The translations under genes were made by a program, and so were the position numbers. Positions 1 to 7,229 of a stretch of DNA of 10,341 nt are shown one piece after another (position 1 is the first letter of the stretch; each line of letters opens with the position of its first letter). The stretch lies in assembly GCA_900768635.1 (NCBI GenBank), contig CAAGDP010000111.1, positions 1 through 10,341 of the forward strand, given 5' to 3'. The notes beneath the pieces were generated by a model. The model made no database searches. It had not been told where the DNA came from and saw nothing but the letters and a program-made list of their open reading frames with translations. The DNA comes from Enterobacterales bacterium. Its GTDB lineage: Bacteria > Pseudomonadota > Gammaproteobacteria > Enterobacterales > Succinivibrionaceae.

Positions 1-18
1 GATGTAACGCCACTTTAG
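1..18 (+). CDS. Possible last codons of a TnpB-like protein (partial)
   Basis: Frame 1 reads Asp-Val-Thr-Pro-Leu and then TAG at 16-18, immediately before the structured element end. TnpB proteins of IS200/IS605-type elements often finish with a VTP-like tail just upstream of the right end, so this could be the final five residues of a tnpB that lies outside the window. Five codons cannot prove it. The alternative is plain non-coding sequence. A small hairpin (stem 17-21 with 26-30, loop GCAA) overlaps the stop. Confidence 0.2.
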   Translation, partial: DVTPL

Positions 19-19
19 A

Positions 20-114
20 TAGCAATATCTATCGGGGTTAAAGGTCGGAGGCGTAAGCCGTTATTACGACTGGGCAGTTACAAGCCCACTACCTTTAGGT
101 GGTGGGTAGTTGAC
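20..114 (+). mobile_element. IS200/IS605-type right end with omega-RNA-like scaffold, copy A
   Basis: The 95 bases are identical to the reverse complement of 10247-10341. Seen in the sequence: a GNRA-capped mini-stem GGC-GTAA-GCC enclosed by a GTCG/CGAC pair; GGGC at 72-75 able to pair with GCCC at 84-87; and a 9-bp hairpin 85-93 with 98-106 (loop TTTA, one T-G wobble). The last two compete for 85-87, or form a pseudoknot. The element closes with GTTGAC at 109-114. This layout, ending in a GGTGGTGGG hairpin and TTGAC, is typical of right ends of TnpB-encoding elements, where the same DNA encodes the 3' part of the omega RNA that guides TnpB. Under that model, bases from 115 on occupy the guide position. 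No transposase is visible in the window, so this may be the end of an element lying to the left or a stranded remnant. A HEARO/IscB RNA is a less likely alternative. Confidence 0.6.
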
Positions 115-127
115 ACCTCTCCGGTTA

Positions 128-2029
128 TCAGTCATTTCCTCCGGCTCCTCCGGAATTCATAGCATTTTGCAAAATATCCTCCGCCTTTAATTCCCGGATC
201 ATCTGTGTATTTTCAAGAAGTTCACTGAAAGACCGATAGCATATAAGCTCAACAGCATCAGCAAAGGTATAACTGCGACGGGAGGTGGCCTCAGCAGCCA
301 GTACCTGAAAAAGACTTTTTTCCCGGAATGCTCCGGATGCAAAATAATGTAAAAAAGCAGACACCAGAGACGCCAGATCATATCCTCTCAATAATCCCGG
401 AAATGCCGCTATACTTACGGTAGCAGCATTTTTTCTGATAAGGACAAAACCGGCGGATGTTTCATCAGTAAGTTTATCCAGAGCTTCTCCAACAATTTTC
501 CCATCCACCTTAACATCCTGAGGGATCATAAGTGTTGCCCGCTCCCGGGAATCCGGAAGCTCCCTGCATAAACGCATTTCATCCACCAGAGGCAGGTTGA
601 CTGCATAAAGACGCTGGCGAAATCCTACCAGAGCATAACCCTGAGATACTCCATAAAGCTGAGCTGTTTCCTCTCCTTTGCTGTAATCTGCAGATGCAGT
701 CTCCTCAGTATTCCGGTGTTCAGAAAAAGTCTGAACCGAAGACTTCATCCAGTTGGAATAAGCCTTAAACTGACTTTTTTCTGATGAATAATTCCCCGGA
801 GAAACAGGCTTTTCATTATGATGACCGGAAGGAGCATAATAAGGAACAGAAGATCCTGAAAAAATACTTCTGACACCGGAAGGATCTTTTTCTGAAAAAG
901 CTCTGCTCTCCCGGGAGTACTCCTGACTGTTTTTTAAATCAGGAACATTAATCTCCGGAACTTCGTTCCGGAAAGAAGTTCCCTCATAATCATGTGTTGT
1001 CTCAGGCTGACAGTCCCTGTTACTGAATCCTTTTTCATCCAAGACACTGCGAATACTGAGCATGACAAAATCATGTATAAAACGGGCATCGGCAAAACGG
1101 ACTTCATGCTTGGCAGGATGAACATTCACATCCACCTCAGAAGGGTTCATAATCAGACCAAGTACATAGTTGATTTTAACTTCTTCTCCGAAACATTCCC
1201 CGTAAGCCTGACGAATGGCATGAACAATACCCCGATCTTTTATCATTCTCCCGTTAAGAGTGAAATACTGAATTTCCGGATCGGTACTTTCTTTTTCCGG
1301 AGGAGGTACAATAAAACCTTCCAGAATACAACCATCTCTCTCGGATTTAACTGTAAGACGTGAACGGAGAATATCCCTGCCCAGAAGCTGTGCCAGACGG
1401 TTTTCCTCCTGCTGGGCATTCCTGGCCGACGGAAGACTATACACAATATGACCATCAGACTTTAAAACCAGTGCTGTTGCGGGATGACTTAATGCCAGTC
1501 TCCTGAAAAAATCCTGAATATGGCTCATCTCCGTTCTTGCAGATCGAAGAAAGCGTCTTCTGGCAGGGACATTAAAAAACAAATCCCGGATCTCTACAGT
1601 GGTTCCATCTGGATGAGATGAGGGTGAAATCTCCTGAGAATCTTCAGATCCTGCGGTAACTATTTGCCAGGCCTGACTTTGGGATGATGGTTTACTAATC
1701 AGTTTCAATCTGGCAACAGAGGAAATTGAGGCCAGAGCCTCACCCCGGAAACCAAAACTCAGAATATCATTCAAATCCTCCGCCTCTGAAATTTTGGAGG
1801 TGGCATGACGCTTTAATGCCAGTTGCAATTCATCTTTGGGAATACCGGATCCATTGTCCCTGATCCGGATCAGATCACGACCTCCCTGCTCCACCTCGAT
1901 TTCAATACGATCTGCACCGGCATCCAGAGAGTTTTCAGCTAGTTCCTTAACTACTGATGAGGGACGTTCTACCACCTCGCCGGCGGCTATCTGGTTGGCA
2001 ACCAGAGGGGAAAGGAGTTTAATAGTCAT
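128..2029 (-). CDS. mutL: DNA mismatch repair protein MutL
   Basis: MutL is the ATP-driven matchmaker of mismatch repair, linking MutS at a mismatch to the strand-nicking and unwinding steps. It has 633 residues (E. coli 615). The N-terminal GHKL ATPase is intact: KELAENSLDAGA with Glu29 and Asn33, DNGSGI with Asp58, HATSK 75-79, GFRGEAL 93-99, and VHPAKHEVRF near 303-312. A low-complexity Ser/Glu-rich linker spans about 335-455, followed by the dimerisation domain from about 460 (GYALVGFRQRLYAVNLP). The DQHAxxE endonuclease motif is absent, as in gammaproteobacteria that rely on MutH. The ATG lies 5 bases after the amidase stop, with an AGGTAGGA ribosome site overlapping that stop, so it is the last gene of the operon. 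The stop is TGA at 130-128. A mobile-element end begins 13 bases beyond it, where miaA and hfq usually follow. Confidence 0.97.
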   Translation of the reverse strand: MTIKLLSPLVANQIAAGEVVERPSSVVKELAENSLDAGADRIEIEVEQGGRDLIRIRDNGSGIPKDELQLALKRHATSKISEAEDLNDILSFGFRGEALASISSVARLKLISKPSSQSQAWQIVTAGSEDSQEISPSSHPDGTTVEIRDLFFNVPARRRFLRSARTEMSHIQDFFRRLALSHPATALVLKSDGHIVYSLPSARNAQQEENRLAQLLGRDILRSRLTVKSERDGCILEGFIVPPPEKESTDPEIQYFTLNGRMIKDRGIVHAIRQAYGECFGEEVKINYVLGLIMNPSEVDVNVHPAKHEVRFADARFIHDFVMLSIRSVLDEKGFSNRDCQPETTHDYEGTSFRNEVPEINVPDLKNSQEYSRESRAFSEKDPSGVRSIFSGSSVPYYAPSGHHNEKPVSPGNYSSEKSQFKAYSNWMKSSVQTFSEHRNTEETASADYSKGEETAQLYGVSQGYALVGFRQRLYAVNLPLVDEMRLCRELPDSRERATLMIPQDVKVDGKIVGEALDKLTDETSAGFVLIRKNAATVSIAAFPGLLRGYDLASLVSAFLHYFASGAFREKSLFQVLAAEATSRRSYTFADAVELICYRSFSELLENTQMIRELKAEDILQNAMNSGGAGGND

Positions 2030-2034
2030 AGATC

Positions 2035-3657
2035 CTACCTACACTTATGTACTTTATAACGGGGATCTGACAAATGATCCCGCAGAGCCTGGTAAATAGC
2101 CTCCGCTATTTGTTCCTGATACTTGGTATTTTTCAGCAGAGCTGCTTCCTTGGGATTGGAAATAAAACCGGTTTCCACCAAAATAGAGGGAATATCCGGA
2201 GCCTTCAGCACTGCCAGAGAGCGTTCGTCCGGACGTAACTTGTGCATCTGTACAAATCCGGACATTCTACTGATGATCCGGTTGGCAAGATCATACCCCG
2301 TATCCCGGGATTTACCGGAAGTAAGGTCGATAATCATATTCTTAATGTATTGATTGTTTTCCCCGTTAGCCGCAGTTTCTTCCAGCACTTCGCTGGCTCC
2401 CCCCAGTAAGCTGTCCTGTTTTCCCGAGGAATTTACCACCTTGCGATTCTCCCGGCCGGCACGATCGTTATTCAACACTAAAACCGATGCCCCTTTGGCC
2501 TTTTTATTAGTTGCCGCATCCGCATGAATGGAGATGAGAATATCGGCATTTTTAACCCGGGCAATTTCCGAACGTCGATCAAGTTCTACAAAATGATCAC
2601 CGGTTCGAGTCAGGATCGCCCGCATTCCCGATGAGGCATTAATCTTTCGATATAAAGCCCGGGATATGGCCAATGTAACATTTTTTTCATATACCTTTTT
2701 ATCTCCGATGGCGCCCGGATCCTTACCACCATGGCCGGGATCAATGGCAATAATCACCGCAGAGTTTTTCAGGCACTGTTTATCATTTCTGTTCTGATCA
2801 TTTTTCCCGGTAAGAGCTTTCTTTTCCGCATCAGCTTTTTTCTTTGCATCAGCCTCTGCCAGGGCTTTCTTCTTTGCCTCAGCCTCTGCCAGGGCTTTCT
2901 TCTTTGTCTCAGCCTCTGCCAGGGCTTTCTTCTTTGCCTCAGCCTCTGCCAAGGCTTTCTTCTTTGCCTCAGCCTCTGCCAGGGCTTTCTTCTTTGCCTC
3001 AGCCTCTGCCAGGGCTTTCTTCTTTGCCTCTGCTTCAGCCAGTGCTTTCTTTTCCGCCTCAATACGTTCCATCTGACGCAAATTATTACGTCGAACTTCT
3101 TCCTGATGGCGCTGAGCATCCTCCGGAGTCAGAACCCGGATCTGATCAACCTCCCGGGATTTGCCTTCCAGAATATCCCGGGGATGAGAGGAGATTTTCC
3201 CCAGGGCAGTTCCTTTCCTATCCTTTTCCTGAGGAAGATCACCTGTACCCCGGGGTGCACCGGAAATCCTGCTGGCCAGAAAATCCAGATAAACCCGATA
3301 ATTCTTATACTTTCCCTGAGGGGCAAGAGATCCGTTCACCGGATCTAAATTCCATTTTAAGATAAAGAGATACCGAGCTCCTCCGGAGATACGGGTGATC
3401 TGAACTTCATCCACCATTTCCCCCAGAGCCTGACCGGTGATCCTTGGAAGCGGCGCGCTGGATGGTATGTCAGAAATATCCAATGCCACCTGATAAGGTG
3501 CAATTTTAGATACTTTATAGGTTGGTTTATCCTTAAGATCAAAAACCATTCTGGTCTTATCCTTCTGGACTGTAGATCGCAGACCTACAATTTCATTAGC
3601 CAAAAGAGAGCCGGTACCAAATACCATAAGGATCAGAAAAACAATCAGTCTGTGCAA
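2035..3657 (-). CDS. amiB: N-acetylmuramoyl-L-alanine amidase, AmiB/AmiC type, with AMIN domain
   Basis: This is a periplasmic zinc amidase that cleaves the lactyl-peptide bond of peptidoglycan, normally at the septum to separate daughter cells. It has 540 residues. A signal peptide covers residues 1 to about 20 (hydrophobic LIVFLILMVFGTG, likely cleavage after LLA). An AMIN targeting domain spans about 22-128. A charged helical spacer at about 175-285 contains a repeated ALAEAEAKKK unit. The Amidase_3 domain spans about 300-530. Zinc ligands are visible as His309 (DPGHGG), Glu324 (YEKN) and His378 (SIHAD), with catalytic Glu495 (VETGFISN). The start is TTG, inside the 3' end of tsaE (13-base overlap), preceded by GGAG 8 bases upstream. 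This start keeps the signal peptide, whereas the first ATG (residue 11) would cut into it. The symbol rests on operon position. It is longer than E. coli AmiB because of the spacer. AMIN amidases are usually activated by EnvC/NlpD-type partners, none of which is in this window. Confidence 0.93.
   Translation of the reverse strand: MHRLIVFLILMVFGTGSLLANEIVGLRSTVQKDKTRMVFDLKDKPTYKVSKIAPYQVALDISDIPSSAPLPRITGQALGEMVDEVQITRISGGARYLFILKWNLDPVNGSLAPQGKYKNYRVYLDFLASRISGAPRGTGDLPQEKDRKGTALGKISSHPRDILEGKSREVDQIRVLTPEDAQRHQEEVRRNNLRQMERIEAEKKALAEAEAKKKALAEAEAKKKALAEAEAKKKALAEAEAKKKALAEAETKKKALAEAEAKKKALAEADAKKKADAEKKALTGKNDQNRNDKQCLKNSAVIIAIDPGHGGKDPGAIGDKKVYEKNVTLAISRALYRKINASSGMRAILTRTGDHFVELDRRSEIARVKNADILISIHADAATNKKAKGASVLVLNNDRAGRENRKVVNSSGKQDSLLGGASEVLEETAANGENNQYIKNMIIDLTSGKSRDTGYDLANRIISRMSGFVQMHKLRPDERSLAVLKAPDIPSILVETGFISNPKEAALLKNTKYQEQIAEAIYQALRDHLSDPRYKVHKCR
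2851..3030 (-). repeat. Six tandem 30-bp repeats inside the amidase gene
   Basis: Units start at 2851, 2881, 2911, 2941, 2971 and 3001. They are identical except for one base in the second (T for C at its 27th base) and one in the fourth (A for G at its 12th base). Diverged units flank them at 2821-2850 and 3031-3060. Each encodes the ten residues ALAEAEAKKK, so the array is in frame and forms a charged alpha-helical spacer (residues about 201-280) between AMIN and the catalytic domain. The near-perfect DNA identity, not just protein similarity, indicates recent expansion or homogenisation. Copy number is likely to vary between strains. It also creates long spurious open frames on both strands. 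Confidence 0.95.
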
Positions 3658-4115
3658 GATAATTTCTCCAAAACTTCCCTTCCCCGCGAAGAGTGAGGTT
3701 CAATACAGGCCCGGCGATGCTTACCATCATCTGCATAAGATATGGTTACTGTCAGATCGGCACAAGCTATATACCCATTACCCCGATCCGGCCATTCCAC
3801 TAATGATATGGAGGTATCATCAAAATAATCTCTTATCCCCATAAACTCCAGTTCTTCCGGATCCTGCAACCGATACAAATCAAAATGATGAAGAGTAAAT
3901 TTCTCAAAAGAATAGTTTTCCACCAGAGTATAAGTAGGACTTTTTACATTACCCTTATAACCGAGATGCTGCACAAAACCACGGGCAAAAGTGGTCTTGC
4001 CTGCACCCAAATCACCCAGAAGATAAATGCAGATACCTCCGGGACAAACCCCGGCTACCAGAGCGCCCAGATTAAGAGTGGCGCTTTCATCCCCTAATTC
4101 GAACCTTTTGATCAT
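3645..4115 (-). CDS. tsaE: tRNA threonylcarbamoyladenosine biosynthesis ATPase TsaE
   Basis: TsaE is the small P-loop ATPase that works with TsaB and TsaD to place threonylcarbamoyl on A37 of ANN-decoding tRNAs (t6A). The length of 156 residues is typical. The Walker A loop GDLGAGKTT sits at 34-42 (Lys40), followed by SPTYTLV 59-65, HHFDLYRLQDPEELEFMG around 76-93 and the family-specific LVEWPD 105-110. The ATG is the only plausible start, because the same frame runs back to the nnr stop codon. No strong Shine-Dalgarno precedes it, which suggests translation coupled to nnr, 24 bases upstream. Its 3' end overlaps the amidase start by 13 bases. Confidence 0.96.
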   Translation of the reverse strand: MIKRFELGDESATLNLGALVAGVCPGGICIYLLGDLGAGKTTFARGFVQHLGYKGNVKSPTYTLVENYSFEKFTLHHFDLYRLQDPEELEFMGIRDYFDDTSISLVEWPDRGNGYIACADLTVTISYADDGKHRRACIEPHSSRGREVLEKLSCTD

Positions 4116-4139
4116 AATAGTATCAGTGACATACCTGTG

Positions 4140-5699
4140 TTAATTCTGTGCAAAAACTATCCCCCGGGAATTTTGAACCTGAATGGTTTTATCATCCAGA
4201 CCGTTGATCAGCGATCTTATCTTCTCCATTAAATCGCTGGGCAATGTTCCCATACAACCATCCATTCCCGCCAGTTCCCCTGCTCTGCCATGGACTGCTG
4301 TACCTATAAGAGCCGCATCCAGAGGAGAAATATTTCCTGCGAGAAGAGAGGTGATAATGCCACAAAGAGTATCCCCCATACCACCGGTAGCCATGGCTGA
4401 ACATCCGCATCCGCAAACAAAGACCTGATCCTTGTGACAAATCATGGAGAAATGACCTTTCAATACAGTCACAGCTCCGGTGATTCCGGAAAGCTCTTTC
4501 AGACAATTCAGCCGGTTGGACCGTAAATATTCCACAGAGGTGTGAAGTAATCTGGCCGCCTCCATTTCATGGGGAGTAATTACGGCACTTCGCAGTAAAT
4601 GAATTTTTTGTGATAAAAAATATAATGCATCAGCATCCACCACTTTGGGCTGAGGAAGATCAATATATCTTTCATAAATCCGTTGCGCCCAGTCATCCCG
4701 TCCCAATCCAGGTCCCATTCCCAGAGCATCCGCCCAGTTTTCCGGAGAAAACAGCTCATTACAATCCAGATCGCAAAGCATAAGCTCCGGTCTTCCGGAA
4801 AAAATCAGTGGCAGGGAACTGTTGCAGGCACCCACCCGAACCAGCCCCGCCCCGGAACGCAATGCAGCTTCCGCAGCCAGACGAACAGCTCCCGGCATAC
4901 CGTAACCGCCACCTGCAAAAAATAACTTTCCGCTGTCATTTTTATTAGCAGATAAATCCCGTTTCGGCCAGGATGGCAACTTTCTGGCATCAGCGTAATC
5001 ATAAAATTCCGCCACAGAATCAGAGCAGAACATACTCCCGGTAAGGATATCCCCAAAAACCAGCTGACCGCAGTAATCAGCACTCTGACCCACAAAAAAT
5101 CCCAGGGGATATGGAGAAAAGGACAGGGTAACATCCGCTTTAAGTGCCCGGGCAGATGCACAACCGCTGTGGGCATCAAGTCCGGAAGGGACATCCAGTG
5201 CTATCCGGAAATTAAATAATTCAGATGTGGAGGAACTGAAAAAAGGAAAAACAGCTCTTAATGAACCGGTGCAGGATGCATCGTCATAAGCTTCTTCCAT
5301 TCCCAGAAGAGCATCAACAGCTATGCAGAATGACTCCGGAGTATCCCGGTGCATCTGCAACAGACGATTTTTAAGACATTCCGCCTGCTGATTTAAACTC
5401 TCCTGATCTCCGACGGTTTCAGGAACAGCAAAAATATCGCAGTGACAAATTTTCCCGTTACGGAGCAAAGACGCAATCCGGCGGGCAATTCTTCCACAAC
5501 GACTGCCGGTAGAGAAAAACACCACTGCAACCTGAATACCGGAATCTTTTGCCCGGAGCTCACTAAAGTAAGACTGAAACCAGGAAACAGCAAAATCACT
5601 GCATTTACAATCCCAGAAGGAACTCCCCTTCTCCCGATCCAGCATTGATCTTATCCGCAGCAAGTCATCTCTCCCATATAGGTATCTTGCAGAAAACAT
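4140..5699 (-). CDS. nnr: Bifunctional-type NAD(P)H-hydrate repair enzyme Nnr with degenerate epimerase domain
   Basis: The family repairs damaged NAD(P)H hydrates: an N-terminal YjeF_N domain epimerises R to S forms and a C-terminal ribokinase-like domain dehydrates the S form using ADP. It has 519 residues. The C-terminal domain (about 240-500) is well kept: GGGYGMPGAVRLAAEAAL 263-280, RSGAGLVRVG, RPELM 303-307, GPGLG 329-333, VDADAL, ITPHEMEAARLL and ATGGMGD with catalytic Asp443. In the N-terminal domain VDALLG (Asp129) and LDVPSGL (Asp169) remain. The GNNGGDG substrate loop expected near 65-72 is replaced by GSRCGRIA, so epimerase activity is doubtful. There are 21 cysteines, including VCGCGC at 428-433. 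The ATG has GGAGAG 5 bases upstream. It is first gene of the minus operon, divergent from queG. Confidence 0.92.
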   Translation of the reverse strand: MFSARYLYGRDDLLRIRSMLDREKGSSFWDCKCSDFAVSWFQSYFSELRAKDSGIQVAVVFFSTGSRCGRIARRIASLLRNGKICHCDIFAVPETVGDQESLNQQAECLKNRLLQMHRDTPESFCIAVDALLGMEEAYDDASCTGSLRAVFPFFSSSTSELFNFRIALDVPSGLDAHSGCASARALKADVTLSFSPYPLGFFVGQSADYCGQLVFGDILTGSMFCSDSVAEFYDYADARKLPSWPKRDLSANKNDSGKLFFAGGGYGMPGAVRLAAEAALRSGAGLVRVGACNSSLPLIFSGRPELMLCDLDCNELFSPENWADALGMGPGLGRDDWAQRIYERYIDLPQPKVVDADALYFLSQKIHLLRSAVITPHEMEAARLLHTSVEYLRSNRLNCLKELSGITGAVTVLKGHFSMICHKDQVFVCGCGCSAMATGGMGDTLCGIITSLLAGNISPLDAALIGTAVHGRAGELAGMDGCMGTLPSDLMEKIRSLINGLDDKTIQVQNSRGIVFAQN

Positions 5700-5809
5700 A
5701 ACTACTCTCCGGAATGAAAAATCAAAAGCACTTCTTCAACTACTACCTGCCACAGCCGGGTTTACATATGATAACATAGGAAAAGCACAGTTCAGCGACA
5801 GAAATTTTC
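5700..5809. promoter_or_regulatory. Divergent nnr / queG intergenic promoter region
   Basis: These 110 bases separate two divergent starts and so should hold promoters for both directions. For queG, TATGAT at 5767-5772 is a good -10 candidate, but no convincing -35 lies 16-18 bases upstream. On the minus strand, TATGTT about 70 bases before nnr is a possible -10 with a weak -35. The two candidates overlap around 5765-5785, so transcription in one direction could affect the other. Only the nnr side shows a clear ribosome site (GGAGAG, complement of 5705-5710). Confidence 0.45.
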
Positions 5810-6916
5810 ATGAATGAGATGAATCCTGAAAATACCAAAAAATTAATGTGGCAGATCCGGGAAGCTGCCCGAAAAATCGGACTGGATCAAATCGGTTTTA
5901 CCCCGTTAACACTATCCCCGTCCCTGATTCAGGATTATGAAAAATGGCTGCACAACGGTTATAGTGCAGATATGAACTATCTGAAAAGCCAGCTGGAACT
6001 AAAGAAAGATCCCCGCTCCCTCCTTCCTGAGGCTTTATGCATCATCAGTGTAGGTTTACTGTACCATCCGGCGGAACAGTTGCCTCAGGATCCTCTCCAT
6101 GGCAGGATAAGTTGCTATGCCTACGGACGGGATTACCATAAAGTCCTGAAAAGAAAACTTCAGCTCCTCTCAGAGGAAATCCGTCATCTTGCATCTGAAT
6201 TTAAATACCGGGCTTTTGTAGACTCCGGTCCGGTTTTCGAAAAGCTGTATGCTCACAGTGCAGGATTAGGCTCCCGGGGAAAAAATTCTCTGCTCATCAA
6301 TTATCATCTGGGATCTATGTTCTTTATCGGTGAGCTTATTGCCAATCTCCCTCTGAGTGAAGAGGAGAGAAGAGATTTTGATCCCTGTCACGGTTGTTCC
6401 CGATGTGTTAAATCCTGCCCCACAGGTGCAATTCTTCCCGGCAGGGAAATAAATGCCTCCCGGTGTATAGCATATCTTACCGTTGAATACCGGGGCATAA
6501 TTCCCCGGGAACTGGCAGATCTCATGGGAAATCATATTTTCGGCTGTGATGACTGCCAGAGTTGCTGTCCCTGGAACAAACGTAAGATTGCCACCGGAGA
6601 GAAAGATTTCATCTTAAGATACACAGAGGAATTTACCAGACTGGAAAATCTGGCTGTACTTTCTCCGGAGGAATTCAGTCGCTGTTTTGAAGGTTCCCCC
6701 ATCCGCAGAGCCGGATATGAAAGCTTTATGCGCAACGTAATTATTGCCTTGGGAAACAGTGGCGACCGGAATCTGACACCGCTGATTGAAAAGTTTACCC
6801 GCAGTACCAGTACCATACTTCGCACCCAAAGTATCTGGGCCCTGGAAAAACTCTCCGGAGGTACAACGGAAAGTTCAATGACTACAACAGATACTTTTCT
6901 GCAGGATCCTACCTAG
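5810..6916 (+). CDS. queG: Epoxyqueuosine reductase QueG
   Basis: QueG performs the last step of queuosine synthesis, reducing epoxyqueuosine to queuosine at tRNA position 34 with a cobalamin cofactor and two [4Fe-4S] clusters. It has 368 residues (E. coli 379). The conserved catalytic Asp is in FVDSGP (Asp138). The ferredoxin-like segment has CHGCSRCVKSCP (Cys193, 196, 199, 203), Cys219 and CDDCQSCCPWN (Cys246, 249, 253), which is the full set of eight ligands in the family spacing. The C-terminal part (about 300-350) looks like the HEAT-type tRNA-binding helices (RNVIIALGNSGD, ILRTQSIWALEKL). An in-frame TAG at 5777-5779 limits the N-terminus. ATG 5810 is the longest start and ATG 5819 is possible; neither has a good Shine-Dalgarno. 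It ends with TAG and no clear terminator follows. Confidence 0.96.
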   Translation: MNEMNPENTKKLMWQIREAARKIGLDQIGFTPLTLSPSLIQDYEKWLHNGYSADMNYLKSQLELKKDPRSLLPEALCIISVGLLYHPAEQLPQDPLHGRISCYAYGRDYHKVLKRKLQLLSEEIRHLASEFKYRAFVDSGPVFEKLYAHSAGLGSRGKNSLLINYHLGSMFFIGELIANLPLSEEERRDFDPCHGCSRCVKSCPTGAILPGREINASRCIAYLTVEYRGIIPRELADLMGNHIFGCDDCQSCCPWNKRKIATGEKDFILRYTEEFTRLENLAVLSPEEFSRCFEGSPIRRAGYESFMRNVIIALGNSGDRNLTPLIEKFTRSTSTILRTQSIWALEKLSGGTTESSMTTTDTFLQDPT

Positions 6917-7229
6917 ATTTATTGTCAGGTTACCATGCGCAGCCGAATGTTTGAGAAATGATCCCTGTCAGACCAGCAGAAGTAGGGATCCGTAAAACTG
7001 AATCAGATGACAGATTATTCCGGAGCAACTTCCTTCAGTACTGTTATCACTACAATGCAAAAATTTCTATCAGGCAGATAAAATTATGAGAACAGAGCCC
7101 TTTTGTAAAATTTCTGCACCGCTCACATATTGTTGGTTTTCCTATCCGTTAAAATGAGATTAAAATGCTGTTTGATTGTTTCGACGGCCTGAGTTGTTTT
7201 TATCAGCTGTCCAGAAGGAGACTGACTTT
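6917..7229 (+). other. Gene-free region between queG and ppgK
   Basis: These 313 bases contain no credible gene. An interrupted inverted repeat GATCCCT/AGGGATC (6960-6966 with 6984-6990) and a nested CTGTCA/TGACAG pair (6965-6970 with 7008-7013) could form structure after queG, but no T-tract follows, so it is not a classical terminator. The AT-rich stretch 7128-7170 has two TAAAAT hexamers (7150-7155, 7161-7166) that could serve as -10 boxes for ppgK; TTGTTG at 7130-7135 is too close to the first and too far from the second. AGGAG at 7216-7220 is the ppgK ribosome site. Confidence 0.4.

Noticed and set aside
20..114. HEARO / IscB-associated RNA
   Set aside because: Those RNAs lie upstream of the nuclease gene with the guide at the 5' side. 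The terminal CCCACTACC hairpin followed by GTTGAC fits a TnpB-type right end better, though this cannot be settled without the neighbouring gene.
992..1363. Plus-strand open frame of 123 codons inside mutL
   Set aside because: It is antisense to conserved mutL sequence, has no recognisable product and no ribosome site context.
2851..3030. CRISPR array
   Set aside because: The 30-base units abut directly with no spacers and are in frame within the amidase gene.
2731..3365. Long plus-strand open frames (2731-3348 and 2844-3365) with repetitive Leu/Cys/Gln or Pro/Leu translations
   Set aside because: They are shadows of the 30-bp repeat in the amidase; the repeat length keeps all frames open, and neither product resembles a protein.
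6960..6990. Intrinsic terminator after queG (GATCCCT/AGGGATC)
   Set aside because: The loop is 17 bases and no T-tract follows the stem.
7176..7229. Longer PpgK N-terminus starting at ATG 7176
   Set aside because: The added 18 residues lack family similarity, while AGGAG is correctly spaced before ATG 7230 and MRILGVDIGGTG is the normal start.
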